Shown here: piece by piece, positions 7,167 through 16,249 of the stretch
How positions within the stretch are numbered: the stretch's first letter is position 1
Layout of the letters: every line of letters starts with the position of its first letter
DNA from: Verrucomicrobia bacterium Tous-C9LFEB
GTDB taxonomy: Bacteria > Verrucomicrobiota > Verrucomicrobiia > Methylacidiphilales > UBA1321
DNA length: 64,000 nt
Direction of reading: 5' to 3'
Assembly: GCA_002304345.1 (NCBI GenBank)
Contig: NEUU01000009.1
Location: 1 to 64,000 of the forward strand
Translations under genes and position numbers: made by a program
The notes under the pieces: generated by a model
Told to the model about the DNA's origin: nothing
Seen by the model: only the letters and a program-made list of their open reading frames with translations
Databases searched by the model: none

Positions 7167-9290
7167 ATGCCTTTGATCGATTCCCTGTATCAAGCCATTT
7201 CCGATGATAATTACCAACCGCTGAACCGGGAGAACCTCGCGCGCAAGCTCAAGGTGGCACCACGCGAGCTGGCGAATTTCACCAAGCTGCTCGATGAAGA
7301 GGTGGCCGAGGGCAAGCTGGTCTCGATCCGCAACGGGCTTTATGTGCTCCCGATCCGGGTGGGGCTTGTCGCGGGAAAGTTGCAGATGAACGAGCGCGGT
7401 TTCGGCTTTCTCATCGCGGATAATTACGATGGCGCAGACATCTACATCGCGCGCGAGGATACGTCCAACGCGTTCCATGGCGACCGCGTGCTGGTGCGCC
7501 TGAACGAAGCGCAGCGGAGCCGCCGCCGTGGCGAGGAAGCGCGCGTCAGCGGGCAGGTGATCAAGGTCCTGCGCCGGGCGCGGACGCAACTGGTCGGCAC
7601 GCTGCAGCAGACGAAGCTCTTTTATTACGTCGTGCCGGACGACGCGCGGATCATTCACGACGTCTACGTTCCCAAGCCGAAGTTGACCGTGCCGCTGGGA
7701 CACAAGGTGGTGGTGAAACTTTCCGATTGGCCGTCGCGCAATGTGAATCCCGAGGGCGTGGTGACCGAGGTGCTCGGACCGCCCGACGCCCCCGGTGTGG
7801 ACATTATCTCGATCATGCGCAAGTACGAGTTGCCGACCGATTTTCCGGAAGAGGTGCTCGCTGCGGCGCGGGCGATTCCGACGGCCATTCCGAAGGACGA
7901 GATCGCCCGGCGCGAGGATTTCCGCAAGCATTTCGTTTTCACGATCGACCCGGACGACGCGAAGGATTTCGACGATGCGCTCTCGTACATCGAGCACCGC
8001 AATGGTGATCTGGAAGTCTTCGTGCACATCGCCGATGTGTCGCATTTCGCGCCTCCCGGCTCCGCGCTGGATCGCGAAGCGTCGCGTCGCGGGAACAGTG
8101 TTTACCTCGTCGATCGCGTGATTCCGATGTTGCCGGAAAAATTGAGTAACGGCATTTGCTCGCTGCAGCCGAATGTGGATCGTCTCGTGAAAACGGTGGT
8201 GGTCCGGCTCAGCCGCGACGGCCGCATTTTGAATTTCCGCTTCGCGCAAGGGGTGATTCACAGCCGCCAACGGTTGACCTACGCGCAGGCGTACAAACTC
8301 ATCCTTAAGCCGACGGACAGCATCATCGGCCGGTACATCCAGAAGCTGCACACGATGGCGCAGATCCTACGCAAGAAGCGTTTCGCGAATGGCTCACTGG
8401 AACTCGACTTTCCCGAGGTGAAGGTCCGGCTCGACGGCGAGGGTCGCCCGGTGAAGTTGGAGAAGATCGAGAACGACGAGTCGCATCAGCTGATTGAAGA
8501 ATACATGTTGCTGGCCAACGAAGTCGTTGCGAAGCATTTGAAGGACACGCAACGTCCCTCCATCTATCGCGTGCACGAACAGCCCGAGCAATCGCGGCTG
8601 GAGGAGTTGCGCGTGCAGTTGAAGTTTATGGGCATCCAGGTCGGCAACCTCAGCCAGCGCGGCGAGATCCAAAAGATGTTGCGCAAGGTGAGGGGAACGA
8701 CGAACGAGAGCGTGGTGAAAATCAATCTGCTCAAGTCGCTCATGCGCGCGCGGTACGATCATCGCCCGACCGGACACTTCGGTCTGGCCAAGACGAACTA
8801 CACGCACTTTACCTCGCCGATCCGGCGCTATGCGGATTTGATGGTGCATCGCGGGGTCTTCGCGAAAACGCCGAAGGATTACGGGTACGATATTTCGCGT
8901 CTGGCGCAGATCGCTGTTACGATTTCCCAAACGGAACGGAACGCGGCGGAAGCCGAACAGGAGTCGGTGAAGCAGAAGAAACTGCAATTCTTCCTGCTCC
9001 AAACCAAGGCGGCGAAGGCACCCGAATTCAAGGCAATGATCGTCGAAGTGAAGAGCATGGGGCTGCTCGTCGAGCTGCCAGAGTTCCAAGTACAGGGACT
9101 TGTACGCATCAGCGACATTCCGGGCGATGTCTACGTCTGGGATGGGAACCGACAGGAGATCAGCGGCCGCCGCAATCACGAGGTCTTCCGGGCGGGGCAA
9201 GTGATTACCGTTAAAGTATTAACTGTGGATTTGCTGAAAAGACAAATAAACTTTACGACCCCGCCACGCTATACTAAGATGCGGCATTGA
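7167..9290 (+). CDS. rnr: Ribonuclease R (3'-5' exoribonuclease)
   Basis: This 707-residue RNase II/R family exonuclease degrades structured RNA 3' to 5'. The order is an N-terminal winged-helix part, cold-shock/OB domains (about 60-210), the RNB catalytic domain with FTIDPDDAKDFDDALSY carrying the metal-binding aspartates, EYMLLANE, and HFTSPIRRYADLMVHR, then a C-terminal S1 domain starting near KAMIVEVKSMGLLVEL. The basic tail is short. ATG 7167 gives a family-like N-terminus (MPLIDSLYQAI); ATG 7131 is possible but would overlap glgA. Two small membrane-protein genes follow closely and are probably co-transcribed. Confidence 0.94.
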   Translation: MPLIDSLYQAISDDNYQPLNRENLARKLKVAPRELANFTKLLDEEVAEGKLVSIRNGLYVLPIRVGLVAGKLQMNERGFGFLIADNYDGADIYIAREDTSNAFHGDRVLVRLNEAQRSRRRGEEARVSGQVIKVLRRARTQLVGTLQQTKLFYYVVPDDARIIHDVYVPKPKLTVPLGHKVVVKLSDWPSRNVNPEGVVTEVLGPPDAPGVDIISIMRKYELPTDFPEEVLAAARAIPTAIPKDEIARREDFRKHFVFTIDPDDAKDFDDALSYIEHRNGDLEVFVHIADVSHFAPPGSALDREASRRGNSVYLVDRVIPMLPEKLSNGICSLQPNVDRLVKTVVVRLSRDGRILNFRFAQGVIHSRQRLTYAQAYKLILKPTDSIIGRYIQKLHTMAQILRKKRFANGSLELDFPEVKVRLDGEGRPVKLEKIENDESHQLIEEYMLLANEVVAKHLKDTQRPSIYRVHEQPEQSRLEELRVQLKFMGIQVGNLSQRGEIQKMLRKVRGTTNESVVKINLLKSLMRARYDHRPTGHFGLAKTNYTHFTSPIRRYADLMVHRGVFAKTPKDYGYDISRLAQIAVTISQTERNAAEAEQESVKQKKLQFFLLQTKAAKAPEFKAMIVEVKSMGLLVELPEFQVQGLVRISDIPGDVYVWDGNRQEISGRRNHEVFRAGQVITVKVLTVDLLKRQINFTTPPRYTKMRH

Positions 9291-9309
9291 AAATTAACCG
9301 GCCTAAACT

Positions 9310-9711
9310 ATGACTCTTGAAGAAGCGTTACGAGATGTAGAGACAAGAGAGAATCAGCTGCGGCTCCATATCATCCGTTCGGAGGAATATGTGCGCCGGT
9401 TCGAGCGTGATTTCAAACGTCAGGTTTTCATGTTGTATTTGGCGATCGTGTTACTGTTGTTATTCCAGAGCCTGTTCGCCATCAGCATCGCGGGACATTT
9501 GAAATTCGGGGAAATGGCGTTGGTTTTGACCACCAGTTTTCTCGCGATCATGAATTGCGTCCTTCTGATCAACACGAAGAGCTGGCTGAAGCGCATCAAC
9601 GAATCGTGGATCGAGCCGCAGGAGAAAACGGCGCTCGACATGATCCGCATGCAACGGCGCGAGATCATGGAAAAGATCGTCACCAGCCCGGTGATTCCTC
9701 AGGATACGTAA
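9310..9711 (+). CDS. Small membrane protein, unknown function
   Basis: This 133-residue protein begins 19 bp after rnr. It has a charged, helical N-terminal part (residues 1-38, likely coiled coil), two predicted transmembrane helices (about 39-60 and 68-88) joined by a short loop, and a charged amphipathic C-terminal tail. I do not recognise the family. The tight spacing suggests co-transcription with rnr and the following DUF456-like gene. Confidence 0.7.
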   Translation: MTLEEALRDVETRENQLRLHIIRSEEYVRRFERDFKRQVFMLYLAIVLLLLFQSLFAISIAGHLKFGEMALVLTTSFLAIMNCVLLINTKSWLKRINESWIEPQEKTALDMIRMQRREIMEKIVTSPVIPQDT

Positions 9712-9719
9712 CCCCTCCC

Positions 9720-10205
9720 ATGCCTGAAGCCCTTACGTGGTGCCTCAGTCTGGTTCTGATCTTTCTGGGGCTGCTGGGAATGGTCGTACCCGTTCTGCCC
9801 GGTTTACCTTTGGTCTATCTGGGCACCGCACTGCACAAGTTTGCTTTTTTTACGGCCCACCCGATTTCCTGGACGGCCTTTTGGGTGCTCACGGCACTCT
9901 TTATCGTGGCGCAGTTGATTGAACTCTTCGCCGGTTTTTTTGGCGCAGCTTCCGCAGGAATGAACCGCTGGGGTTTGCTCGGTGGCGTGATCGGATTGAT
10001 TGCGGGATTATTCTTCAGCCTGCCGGGGCTGATTTTCGGCCCGCTGATTGGCCTGTTCCTCGGCCAGCTATTCGGAGGTCAACCGCAGGCGCAAGCCCTA
10101 CGCGCGACGTTCGCTTTTGCGGTCGGCTCGGTCGTGGGCTTTGCGGTGAAGTTCTCCGCCGCGATGGCCATGGTGGCGGTGCTGCTCTTCGCGGTCCTTT
10201 TTTAA
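9720..10205 (+). CDS. DUF456-like integral membrane protein
   Basis: This 161-residue, very hydrophobic protein has about four to five membrane helices and repeated Gly-rich segments, such as GLLGMVVPVLPGLPLVYLG near the N-terminus and LIAGLFFSLPGLIFGPLIG in the middle. This layout matches the DUF456 family, whose function is not established. The start ATG 9720 lies 8 bp after the upstream gene; the longer frame from 9555 would run through that gene and is not used. The stop codon TAA abuts the second copy of the dispersed repeat. Confidence 0.8.
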   Translation: MPEALTWCLSLVLIFLGLLGMVVPVLPGLPLVYLGTALHKFAFFTAHPISWTAFWVLTALFIVAQLIELFAGFFGAASAGMNRWGLLGGVIGLIAGLFFSLPGLIFGPLIGLFLGQLFGGQPQAQALRATFAFAVGSVVGFAVKFSAAMAMVAVLLFAVLF

Positions 10206-10224
10206 GATCGTAAACAGGCCCTAA
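10203..10224. repeat. Short dispersed repeat, copy 2
   Basis: TAAGATCGTAAACAGGCCCTAA differs by one base from the copy at 328-350. Its first bases are the stop codon of the DUF456-like gene, and the convergent aldo/keto reductase gene ends 9 bp further on. Only this short piece is shared; the flanks differ from copy 1. Confidence 0.6.
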
Positions 10225-10232
10225 GAACCCGC

Positions 10233-11417
10233 TTAATCGGTTTTGCTCAGACGTTCGACCGGTTTGTCGTAAAGCATCGTGTGGGCTTCCGCAAGCACTT
10301 CGAGGATGCGATCTGCGTAGGGGCTTTTCGCGAGGCACGGACGCAAATCGAACTCGGAGAGTTTGAGTGCGTTTTCGCCGGGGAACCAATGCTCCGCATT
10401 GCCGAGGAGATTGTAGCGCATCTTGCCCCACGCGATGAGATCGAGCCCCTTCGCGTAGACCCAGAGCCGGACGATTTCCTGAATGTTGATGTGGCCCGGT
10501 ACGTCGATCCACTCGGGCAGGCCGTCCATCCAGTTGCGATAAAAGTCTTCGCCAATCGTGGCGATGATGGCGGCGTCGAGCCGGTGATGGATGGGACGCA
10601 TGGCCGCCGCTGCGCGTTCGTAGTGTTCGAGACTGTTCACGTGCTCGTCGAAATCCGAGGGGCGCGCCACGCCGAGGCTGAGCGTGTGGATGTGCGGACG
10701 GGAGAGGCAATAGAGATTATTGAACGCCATCGGCGAGAGCGGTTCGCAGAGGTCGACGAGTTTCGGAGATGGCTCATAGAGCTTTCCGCCTTTGTCGTTC
10801 GGGCTGATGATGAACACGCCCATGTCGTGTTTCGTCGCAGCCTCGACGCACGACCAATTCAAATCATTGACGTAGTACCAATGCAGATTCACGTAGTCGA
10901 ACGCGTCCGTCTCGATCGTCTTCGTGATCGTGCGGGTGAGACCGTGCGTGGAAAAGCCGATGTGCTTCACGCGACCTTGCTGTTGGAGTTTTTTGGCCGC
11001 ATCGAGGCAGCCCCCCGGCGTGATGGCCCAATCGAGAATCTCGTCCGTGTTGATGCCATGCAGGGAGAAGAGGTCGACATGATCGAGCTTCAGATAGGCC
11101 ATCGACTTCTCGAAATTCTCGAGGAAAACGTTCACGTCCTTGTTGGGCGCGACCTTCGTCTGCACGATGATTTCATCGCGGGGGAACTGCGGTAGAATCT
11201 TGCCGAGTTGCATCTCGGAGGAGCCGTAACCGCGCGCCGTCTCGATGTGATTGATCCCGAGCTCCACCGAACGGCGGATGCACGCTTCGAGATTTTCCTG
11301 ATTCGCCGCGGGAACATCCTCGGGCGGTACGTCCTTCCACGCGTGTTGATACCGCATGCCTCCGCAGGAGAAGACGGGGATCTGCAAATTCGTGCGACCA
11401 AAGCGGCGGTAATACAT
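10233..11417 (-). CDS. Aldo/keto reductase
   Basis: This 394-residue NADPH-dependent oxidoreductase has an (alpha/beta)8 barrel. Family residues visible are D/E and Tyr in INHIETARGYGSSE (Tyr at about 63), the Lys of VQTKVAP (about 88), and the His of LFSLHGI (about 119). The C-terminal 110 residues extend beyond the barrel and lack the 4Fe-4S cysteine cluster found in some long members of this subgroup. The substrate is not predictable. It is a single gene, with tRNA-Pro upstream on the same strand. Confidence 0.88.
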   Translation of the reverse strand: MYYRRFGRTNLQIPVFSCGGMRYQHAWKDVPPEDVPAANQENLEACIRRSVELGINHIETARGYGSSEMQLGKILPQFPRDEIIVQTKVAPNKDVNVFLENFEKSMAYLKLDHVDLFSLHGINTDEILDWAITPGGCLDAAKKLQQQGRVKHIGFSTHGLTRTITKTIETDAFDYVNLHWYYVNDLNWSCVEAATKHDMGVFIISPNDKGGKLYEPSPKLVDLCEPLSPMAFNNLYCLSRPHIHTLSLGVARPSDFDEHVNSLEHYERAAAAMRPIHHRLDAAIIATIGEDFYRNWMDGLPEWIDVPGHINIQEIVRLWVYAKGLDLIAWGKMRYNLLGNAEHWFPGENALKLSEFDLRPCLAKSPYADRILEVLAEAHTMLYDKPVERLSKTD

Positions 11418-11506
11418 AGGCTAAATTCGACCTGTTTCAGGAAGTGATGTCAAGAGACGGACGGTCTCTCGGCGGTTGGTAGAAACCCCGGCGGAAGTGC
11501 CAAGGG

Positions 11507-11583
<77 letters not shown>

Positions 11584-11598
11584 TTTGGGGAGAGGCAG

Positions 11599-11628
11599 AC
11601 AATACGCGGAACTGACCCGATACCGCAA
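11599..11628 (-). promoter_or_regulatory. Likely promoter of tRNA-Pro
   Basis: On the minus strand, TTGCGG (-35, plus positions 11623-11628) and TATTGT (-10, plus positions 11599-11604) are separated by 18 bp, with the tRNA 5' end 15 bp beyond the -10 box. Both boxes match the sigma-70 consensus at four or five of six positions. Confidence 0.45.
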
Positions 11629-11779
11629 GGACAATTCCGCTTTTATTTTTGGGACGAAAAGAGTGGGTGCTTCGTGCCTTGACTTCGTGGTATGGGGGAT
11701 TGAGCATTTCAGTGAGTCGCTAAAAACGGATTAATAAGAAGAAAATTGAAAAATAGGATTGCGGCGACTGAAATGTTCT

Positions 11780-12100
11780 ATGACTTTGAAAGCGCTACTT
11801 CGCCATTTCCTTTTATACCTGATCTGTTACGCAATTGTCTTTGCGATACTGATAAAATCCGTTATTTGGAGCTTTCCAATTCCCGGTGGTGATTCCTACC
11901 GTACTGGAATGGATTTAAGGCTGGCTCAATTGGGGATGTTTATTGCTGATTTAGCAGAGGCTCCTTTTATTAGGCTTCTAAGTGGTTTTGAAAATGTATT
12001 TTGGTTTATAGTGACCGGATTTTGGGCTGCAGTGGTCTACTTAGTCATTATCGCTTTAGGCCGAGTTTGCCTAATGTTGTATTCTAAAAAGCATATATAA
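11780..12100 (+). CDS. Small AT-rich membrane protein, unknown
   Basis: This gene encodes about 106 residues with two strong hydrophobic segments, LLYLICYAIVFAILIKSVIW near the N-terminus and FWFIVTGFWAAVVYLVIIAL near the C-terminus, and a basic tail. I do not recognise a family. The gene is clearly lower in GC than its neighbours and lies just upstream of a tRNA gene, which fits, but does not prove, acquisition from elsewhere. ATG 11780 is chosen; an upstream TTG at 11759 is possible. A good hairpin terminator follows at 12140. Confidence 0.6.
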   Translation: MTLKALLRHFLLYLICYAIVFAILIKSVIWSFPIPGGDSYRTGMDLRLAQLGMFIADLAEAPFIRLLSGFENVFWFIVTGFWAAVVYLVIIALGRVCLMLYSKKHI

Positions 12101-12139
12101 AGGATGATTCCGGCGAAAGCTCACCTTGAATTCCAAGCG

Positions 12140-12178
12140 AACCCCATTCCGGTACTTTTGACGGAAAGGGGTTTCTTT
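12140..12178 (+). terminator. Rho-independent terminator
   Basis: The arms AACCCCATTCCG (12140-12151) and CGGAAAGGGGTT (12162-12173) pair with one A-A mismatch around a 10-base loop and are followed by TCTTT. It lies 40 bp after the small membrane-protein gene on the same strand. Confidence 0.7.
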
Positions 12179-12235
12179 CAAAAAAATAGGAATTGCGCCG
12201 TTTCATCTAAACACTTTTGAATGCTATGTGACGCA

Positions 12236-13921
12236 TCACGCGGCGCATTCGCCGCGCTTGGCGGTGAGGCGGAAGTCCTTGTCGGAGCCGAGGTCGCGGT
12301 AGAGCGTGGGCGCGGTCTCGGGCGGGGGAACATTGGCCAGCGGAGCGAGCCGTTCCTTGATGGCGTCGGGACCGACGCGTTCCACGAACGCGGCGAAATC
12401 TTCACCCGCCGTGTGTTGATCGCGGTAGAAGATGAGGGTGCTTTTGACGGCCTGCCCGACGCGGAGCGCGGGGACTTCAGCGACGCGCGATCCGACGGCG
12501 GTGCCGCTCGCCGTACCGCCGAGTTCAATGGCGTAGTGGGGGACGGGTTTGCCGTGGATTTGCCGGGAGAGACCGAAGAGTCCGATGTCCGCGGTGTGGT
12601 GATGGCTGCACGAATTGGGGCAGCCGGAGACGCGGATGCGGAGGTGGCGCAGGTCGGGATGACGGGAGAAATCGCCGCGAATGGCTTCGGAGATTTTGAA
12701 CGCCGCGCCGCGTGAGTTGGTCAGCGCGGAGAGGCAGACGTCCGATCCCGCGCAGCGCGTGATGTCGATGAGTTCGTCGGCGCAGCAGGCGTCGAGTTCG
12801 GCTTCCTTCAGCGCGAGGTAGAGCGCGGGCAGGGCTTGCGCGGAGACGTGACGCAGGAGGAAGTTCTGCTCGATCGACGTGCGGACGTTGCCGGCAAAAC
12901 GGCGGGTGAGGGCCGCGATCTGCCGCAGGTGTTGCGGGAGAAGGTCGCCATTCGGCACGCGAATGGAGACAGAAACGCGACCGGGCTGGGGTTGTTCGTG
13001 GATGTTGGTTTCTTTCCAGACGGCGTAGTGCTCGCCGAGCTCCGCCTCGGTGACGGCAGGGTAACCGTCGAGAGCGGGCGCGGTTTCGGTGAGAGTGGGG
13101 AGCTGAAGCGCGGGAGGATTTTTCGCCAGATCGGCGCGTTCGCGGTCGTACTCGCCCCGGAACCAATCGAGTCCCTTTTCCTCGAGAAGCCATTTGAGCC
13201 GGGCGCGGGAACGGTTCTCGCGATTGCCGTGGGCGTTGAAGACGCGGAGGATTGTCTCGATGGTAAGGAGGAGTTCGCTCACGGGAATGAAGGCTTCGAG
13301 CTCACGGGCGAGTTTCGGCGTCGCGCCGAGTCCACCAGCGATGAGGACTTGAAATCCGTTTTGGCCCTCGCGCTGCACGGCGCGCAGTCCGATGTCGGTC
13401 ACTTGCGTGCGGACGTGATCGGTGTGGGCGCAGCCTTCGAAGGCGAGCTTGATTTTTCGCGGCATGACTTGATAGCTGGTCTGCACTTCGCGGAAGTAAT
13501 GATCGACGGCGAGCGCGTAGGGCGTGACGTCGAAGACTTCATCGGCGGTCACACCGGCGTAGGGACAACTGATCGGGCTGCGCAGCGAATTGCCGCCCGT
13601 GAGGAAAGTGGTGATGCCAGCGGCCTGCAGTTTTTCGAGGATGGGAACCACCTTATCGGCGGGGACGCCGGGGAGTTCCAGCCCCTGGCGGGTGGTGAGG
13701 TGCACGCCCAGCGGCCAGTTGACCTCTTCCGCGAGCGCGGCGATGGCTTCGAGTTGCTCCGGGGAAATCAGTCCCGCCGGGATGCGGGTGCGGACCATGT
13801 AAAAGCCCGGACGTTCGCGCATGCTGTAGACGCCGCGGCGGACGCGGACGGAACGGGTTTGATCGGTGGTGGCAGCGGTGGCTTCCTGCTGAATCGCTTG
13901 GGAAATGGGTTCAAAAGACAT
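12236..13921 (-). CDS. Ferredoxin-type sulfite/nitrite reductase hemoprotein
   Basis: This 561-residue siroheme and 4Fe-4S enzyme reduces sulfite to sulfide (or nitrite to ammonia) in the cytoplasm. It has two repeats of the ferredoxin-like and catalytic domains. The cluster cysteines are C390 and C396 (RCAGSDVC) plus C434 and C438 (SGCPNSC), and the N-terminal half shows HLTTRQGLELPGV (74-86), typical of the substrate/siroheme pocket. The length fits single-chain ferredoxin-dependent enzymes. Sulfite and nitrite reductases of this family cannot be separated reliably by eye; no cys or nas genes adjoin. It is a single gene facing away from the GntR/LacI-type regulator at 14219. Confidence 0.86.
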   Translation of the reverse strand: MSFEPISQAIQQEATAATTDQTRSVRVRRGVYSMRERPGFYMVRTRIPAGLISPEQLEAIAALAEEVNWPLGVHLTTRQGLELPGVPADKVVPILEKLQAAGITTFLTGGNSLRSPISCPYAGVTADEVFDVTPYALAVDHYFREVQTSYQVMPRKIKLAFEGCAHTDHVRTQVTDIGLRAVQREGQNGFQVLIAGGLGATPKLARELEAFIPVSELLLTIETILRVFNAHGNRENRSRARLKWLLEEKGLDWFRGEYDRERADLAKNPPALQLPTLTETAPALDGYPAVTEAELGEHYAVWKETNIHEQPQPGRVSVSIRVPNGDLLPQHLRQIAALTRRFAGNVRTSIEQNFLLRHVSAQALPALYLALKEAELDACCADELIDITRCAGSDVCLSALTNSRGAAFKISEAIRGDFSRHPDLRHLRIRVSGCPNSCSHHHTADIGLFGLSRQIHGKPVPHYAIELGGTASGTAVGSRVAEVPALRVGQAVKSTLIFYRDQHTAGEDFAAFVERVGPDAIKERLAPLANVPPPETAPTLYRDLGSDKDFRLTAKRGECAA

Positions 13922-14218
13922 AGAGGTATTTAAAAGTAGATCGACAATAGGGAGATTAAGTATTGAGGCGTGGATTTCAATGCCGAAGAGGATCTGGACA
14001 TCAAGTATAAGGAGTTGCGAGAGGTCGATTTCAATTTTAATTTGAGAGTCAAAGAACCTTTGCTCTCGGGGGTTTGTGTTTTCTTGGGGGTTTTTAATTC
14101 ATTCTTATTTAGAATGTTATGAATTTTGTTGGGTATTTGTTTATTCTTGGTAGAACAAAGTTTTAATTTGTATTATAAAGTGTTGACTAAATGAGGGAAG
14201 TTTGAGATTGTATCAAAT
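13922..14218. promoter_or_regulatory. AT-rich divergent control region
   Basis: This stretch separates the sulfite reductase gene (minus) from the GntR/LacI-type regulator (plus). It is strikingly AT-rich. A plausible sigma-70 promoter for the regulator is TTGGTA (14147-14152), an 18-bp spacer and TATTAT (14171-14176). A small dyad ATTCT-TATTT-AGAAT lies at 14101-14115, just upstream, where an activator or autoregulator could bind. I see no open frame of interest. Confidence 0.5.
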
Positions 14219-15313
14219 ATGGCGACCACAGTAAGCGCAAAACTGGAGCAGGTTTACACCCCCCTACGCGAGGGCATTCTCTCGGGACGTTGGAAAGTGG
14301 GGGATCGAATCCCCACGGAAAACGAGCTGTCGGCTGAATATCATTGCAGTCGCGGTACGGTGGGGCGTGCGTTGGCGAGATTGGTGCAAGAGGGATTGGT
14401 GGAACGACGCACGAGCGATGGGACGCGCGTGATTCGCACTGAGCTCAGTCCTTCGGTGACACCGCTGGAGCTGGATGCCTGCGCCTTTGTCTACCCGAGT
14501 CAGCGCCACGAAGGCATGTGGCGGACCTTGCTGGGATTTCAGGAGGCGGCGGATGTGGTGGCTCGCCGTGTGGTTAGTCTTTCCACGGGTACCGATTTTC
14601 GCAAAGAAGCGGAGATCATCGGGCGGCTGGATGATTTCTCGGTGTTGGGAGCGGTGCTTTTGCCGGTGATCCTGGGACCGAAGGAGATGGCGTACTACAC
14701 GCAGACGCTTTTGGCGTGCCGGTTGCCGGTGGTGCTGGTGACGATGAATATTCCCTCGATGGAGCGCCCGGCGGTGGTCTCGGACCGGTTTCATGCCGGG
14801 TACACCATGACGCAATACCTGATCGGCAAGGGGCAGCGCAAAATTGGTTTTCTCGATAACACGACGTGGACGCGCCGGGAGAATTATCTCGGATATCGGC
14901 AGGCGATGGAAGAGGGGGGCGTGACTGATTTTCAAAAGTGGGTGCAACTGGATTCCTCGATGATTCCGCATTTTGAGGACCCGACGCGTCAACCCATCGA
15001 GCTCGCCAAGGCCTATTTGCTGGCGCACCCGGACGTCGAGGCCGTCGTTGGTGCGGATGACTTTCTCGCGCGAGGCTTGGTTCAGGCGGCGGAGGAACTG
15101 GGGCGACGCGTGCCGGACGAGCTGAAGGTCGTGGGCTTGAATCAGTATCAAGCCGCCAAGGCGGGGGCGATCAGCCTGACCACCTACAGCGTGGATTACG
15201 AAAAGATGGGACGACTTTCGTTCGAGATTCTGAATCGGATGATTGCAGAGAAGGTGACGACGGCGGAGGAAATTCAGATCCGCGGCGAAATCATTCAAGG
15301 ACAAAGCGCGTAA
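14219..15313 (+). CDS. GntR-type DNA-binding / LacI-type sugar-sensing regulator
   Basis: This 364-residue transcription factor has an N-terminal GntR winged helix (about 5-75: LREGILSGRWKVGDRIPTEN then YHCSRGTVGRALARL) fused to a periplasmic-binding-protein-like effector domain (about 80-360) with SDRFHAGYTMTQYLI, IGFLDN and the VVGADDFLARGLVQAAEELG segment. This AraR-like arrangement usually gives a repressor released by a sugar or sugar acid. It heads the plus-strand block with a PEP-CTERM protein, pseudopilin, GH5 enzyme and oligogalacturonate-lyase-like protein, so it probably controls them. The ligand is unknown. Confidence 0.86.
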   Translation: MATTVSAKLEQVYTPLREGILSGRWKVGDRIPTENELSAEYHCSRGTVGRALARLVQEGLVERRTSDGTRVIRTELSPSVTPLELDACAFVYPSQRHEGMWRTLLGFQEAADVVARRVVSLSTGTDFRKEAEIIGRLDDFSVLGAVLLPVILGPKEMAYYTQTLLACRLPVVLVTMNIPSMERPAVVSDRFHAGYTMTQYLIGKGQRKIGFLDNTTWTRRENYLGYRQAMEEGGVTDFQKWVQLDSSMIPHFEDPTRQPIELAKAYLLAHPDVEAVVGADDFLARGLVQAAEELGRRVPDELKVVGLNQYQAAKAGAISLTTYSVDYEKMGRLSFEILNRMIAEKVTTAEEIQIRGEIIQGQSA

Positions 15314-15328
15314 TTATCAACCAACATA

Positions 15329-16207
15329 ATGATCATGAATACTAACCTCTCCATTCGAATTGTATCTTGTGGCTCGATGATGCTGATTGCGTGCGCGAGT
15401 GCTTCGGCTCAAATTGTGTCCTATAATTTCAATCAAACCGGCACGAGCGTGACGAATAGCGGAACGAGTACGGAGGCGCTCACTCTAGCGAATTACTCAG
15501 GCGCGGCGACTGATCTTCACTCGGGGGACGCCTTGGGGGTTTCCGGACGGCCGGGGGATCGGGCGTTTGATAATTCGTCTGCCACGGGAATGGGGAATAT
15601 TGGAACCGGGGGATATGGAAAGACCACGTCGGCCATTAGTGCGGATCTCGGGGCTCTGAAATCGTTCACGATTCAAGGCTGGTACAAGACGGATGGTTCC
15701 GTGATCGGGGCGGGAGCGCAGTTGGTGAATTACAAAAATGGAAGCTCGGGGTTTCTGGTGAACGCATCGAACACGGGAAACCTGTCACTGGAAGTAAATG
15801 GGGTTGGCGCGTACGGTTCGGGAACGGCCTATAACGCGGTATCGGAATGGACCTTTTTCGCGGTCACTTATGATGGCACCAAGACCACGAATAATGTGAA
15901 ATTCTATGTGGGAAGCACGTCATCGACGGTGGCGCTGGCGTATACGTTGACTCTGAACGGCGGGACGATGGTTTTGCCGGGAGGGACGACTTCCCTTGGA
16001 ATTGGCAATAATTATGGAACGCCGAATCGGCCCTTTGACGGGTGGATTGATGATGTGAAGATTTACGGTTCCACCACGGATGCGACCGGGGTGTTGAGCC
16101 TGACCGAGCTGGAATCGATTCGTTCTCTGGATGTCGTGCCCGAGCCGGCGAGCGCGGCGCTGGTGATTGGAGCTCTCTCGCTACTCGCGGTGTTCAAGCG
16201 TCGCTAG
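15329..16207 (+). CDS. PEP-CTERM secreted protein with LamG-like domain
   Basis: This 292-residue exported protein has a signal peptide ending ASASA-Q (about residues 1-28), a LamG/concanavalin A-like beta-sandwich with GWYKTDGS, WTFFAVTYDG and GWIDDVKIYG, and a C-terminal VPEP motif followed by a hydrophobic helix and a KRR basic end. That tail is the PEP-CTERM signal processed by exosortase, placing the protein at the cell surface or in the extracellular polymer. LamG domains often bind carbohydrate. The gene starts 15 bp after the regulator; ATG 15335 is an alternative start. The exosortase gene is not in the window. Confidence 0.86.
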   Translation: MIMNTNLSIRIVSCGSMMLIACASASAQIVSYNFNQTGTSVTNSGTSTEALTLANYSGAATDLHSGDALGVSGRPGDRAFDNSSATGMGNIGTGGYGKTTSAISADLGALKSFTIQGWYKTDGSVIGAGAQLVNYKNGSSGFLVNASNTGNLSLEVNGVGAYGSGTAYNAVSEWTFFAVTYDGTKTTNNVKFYVGSTSSTVALAYTLTLNGGTMVLPGGTTSLGIGNNYGTPNRPFDGWIDDVKIYGSTTDATGVLSLTELESIRSLDVVPEPASAALVIGALSLLAVFKRR

Positions 16208-16249
16208 GCGATTCGATTCGGTGATCTCTTAAGCTGTGGAATAGACTCG

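Noticed and set aside
7113-8351. 412-residue minus-strand frame over rnr
   Set aside because: Arg/His-rich antisense frame; rnr is unmistakable.
12836-13933. 365-residue plus-strand frame
   Set aside because: Antisense to the sulfite reductase gene.
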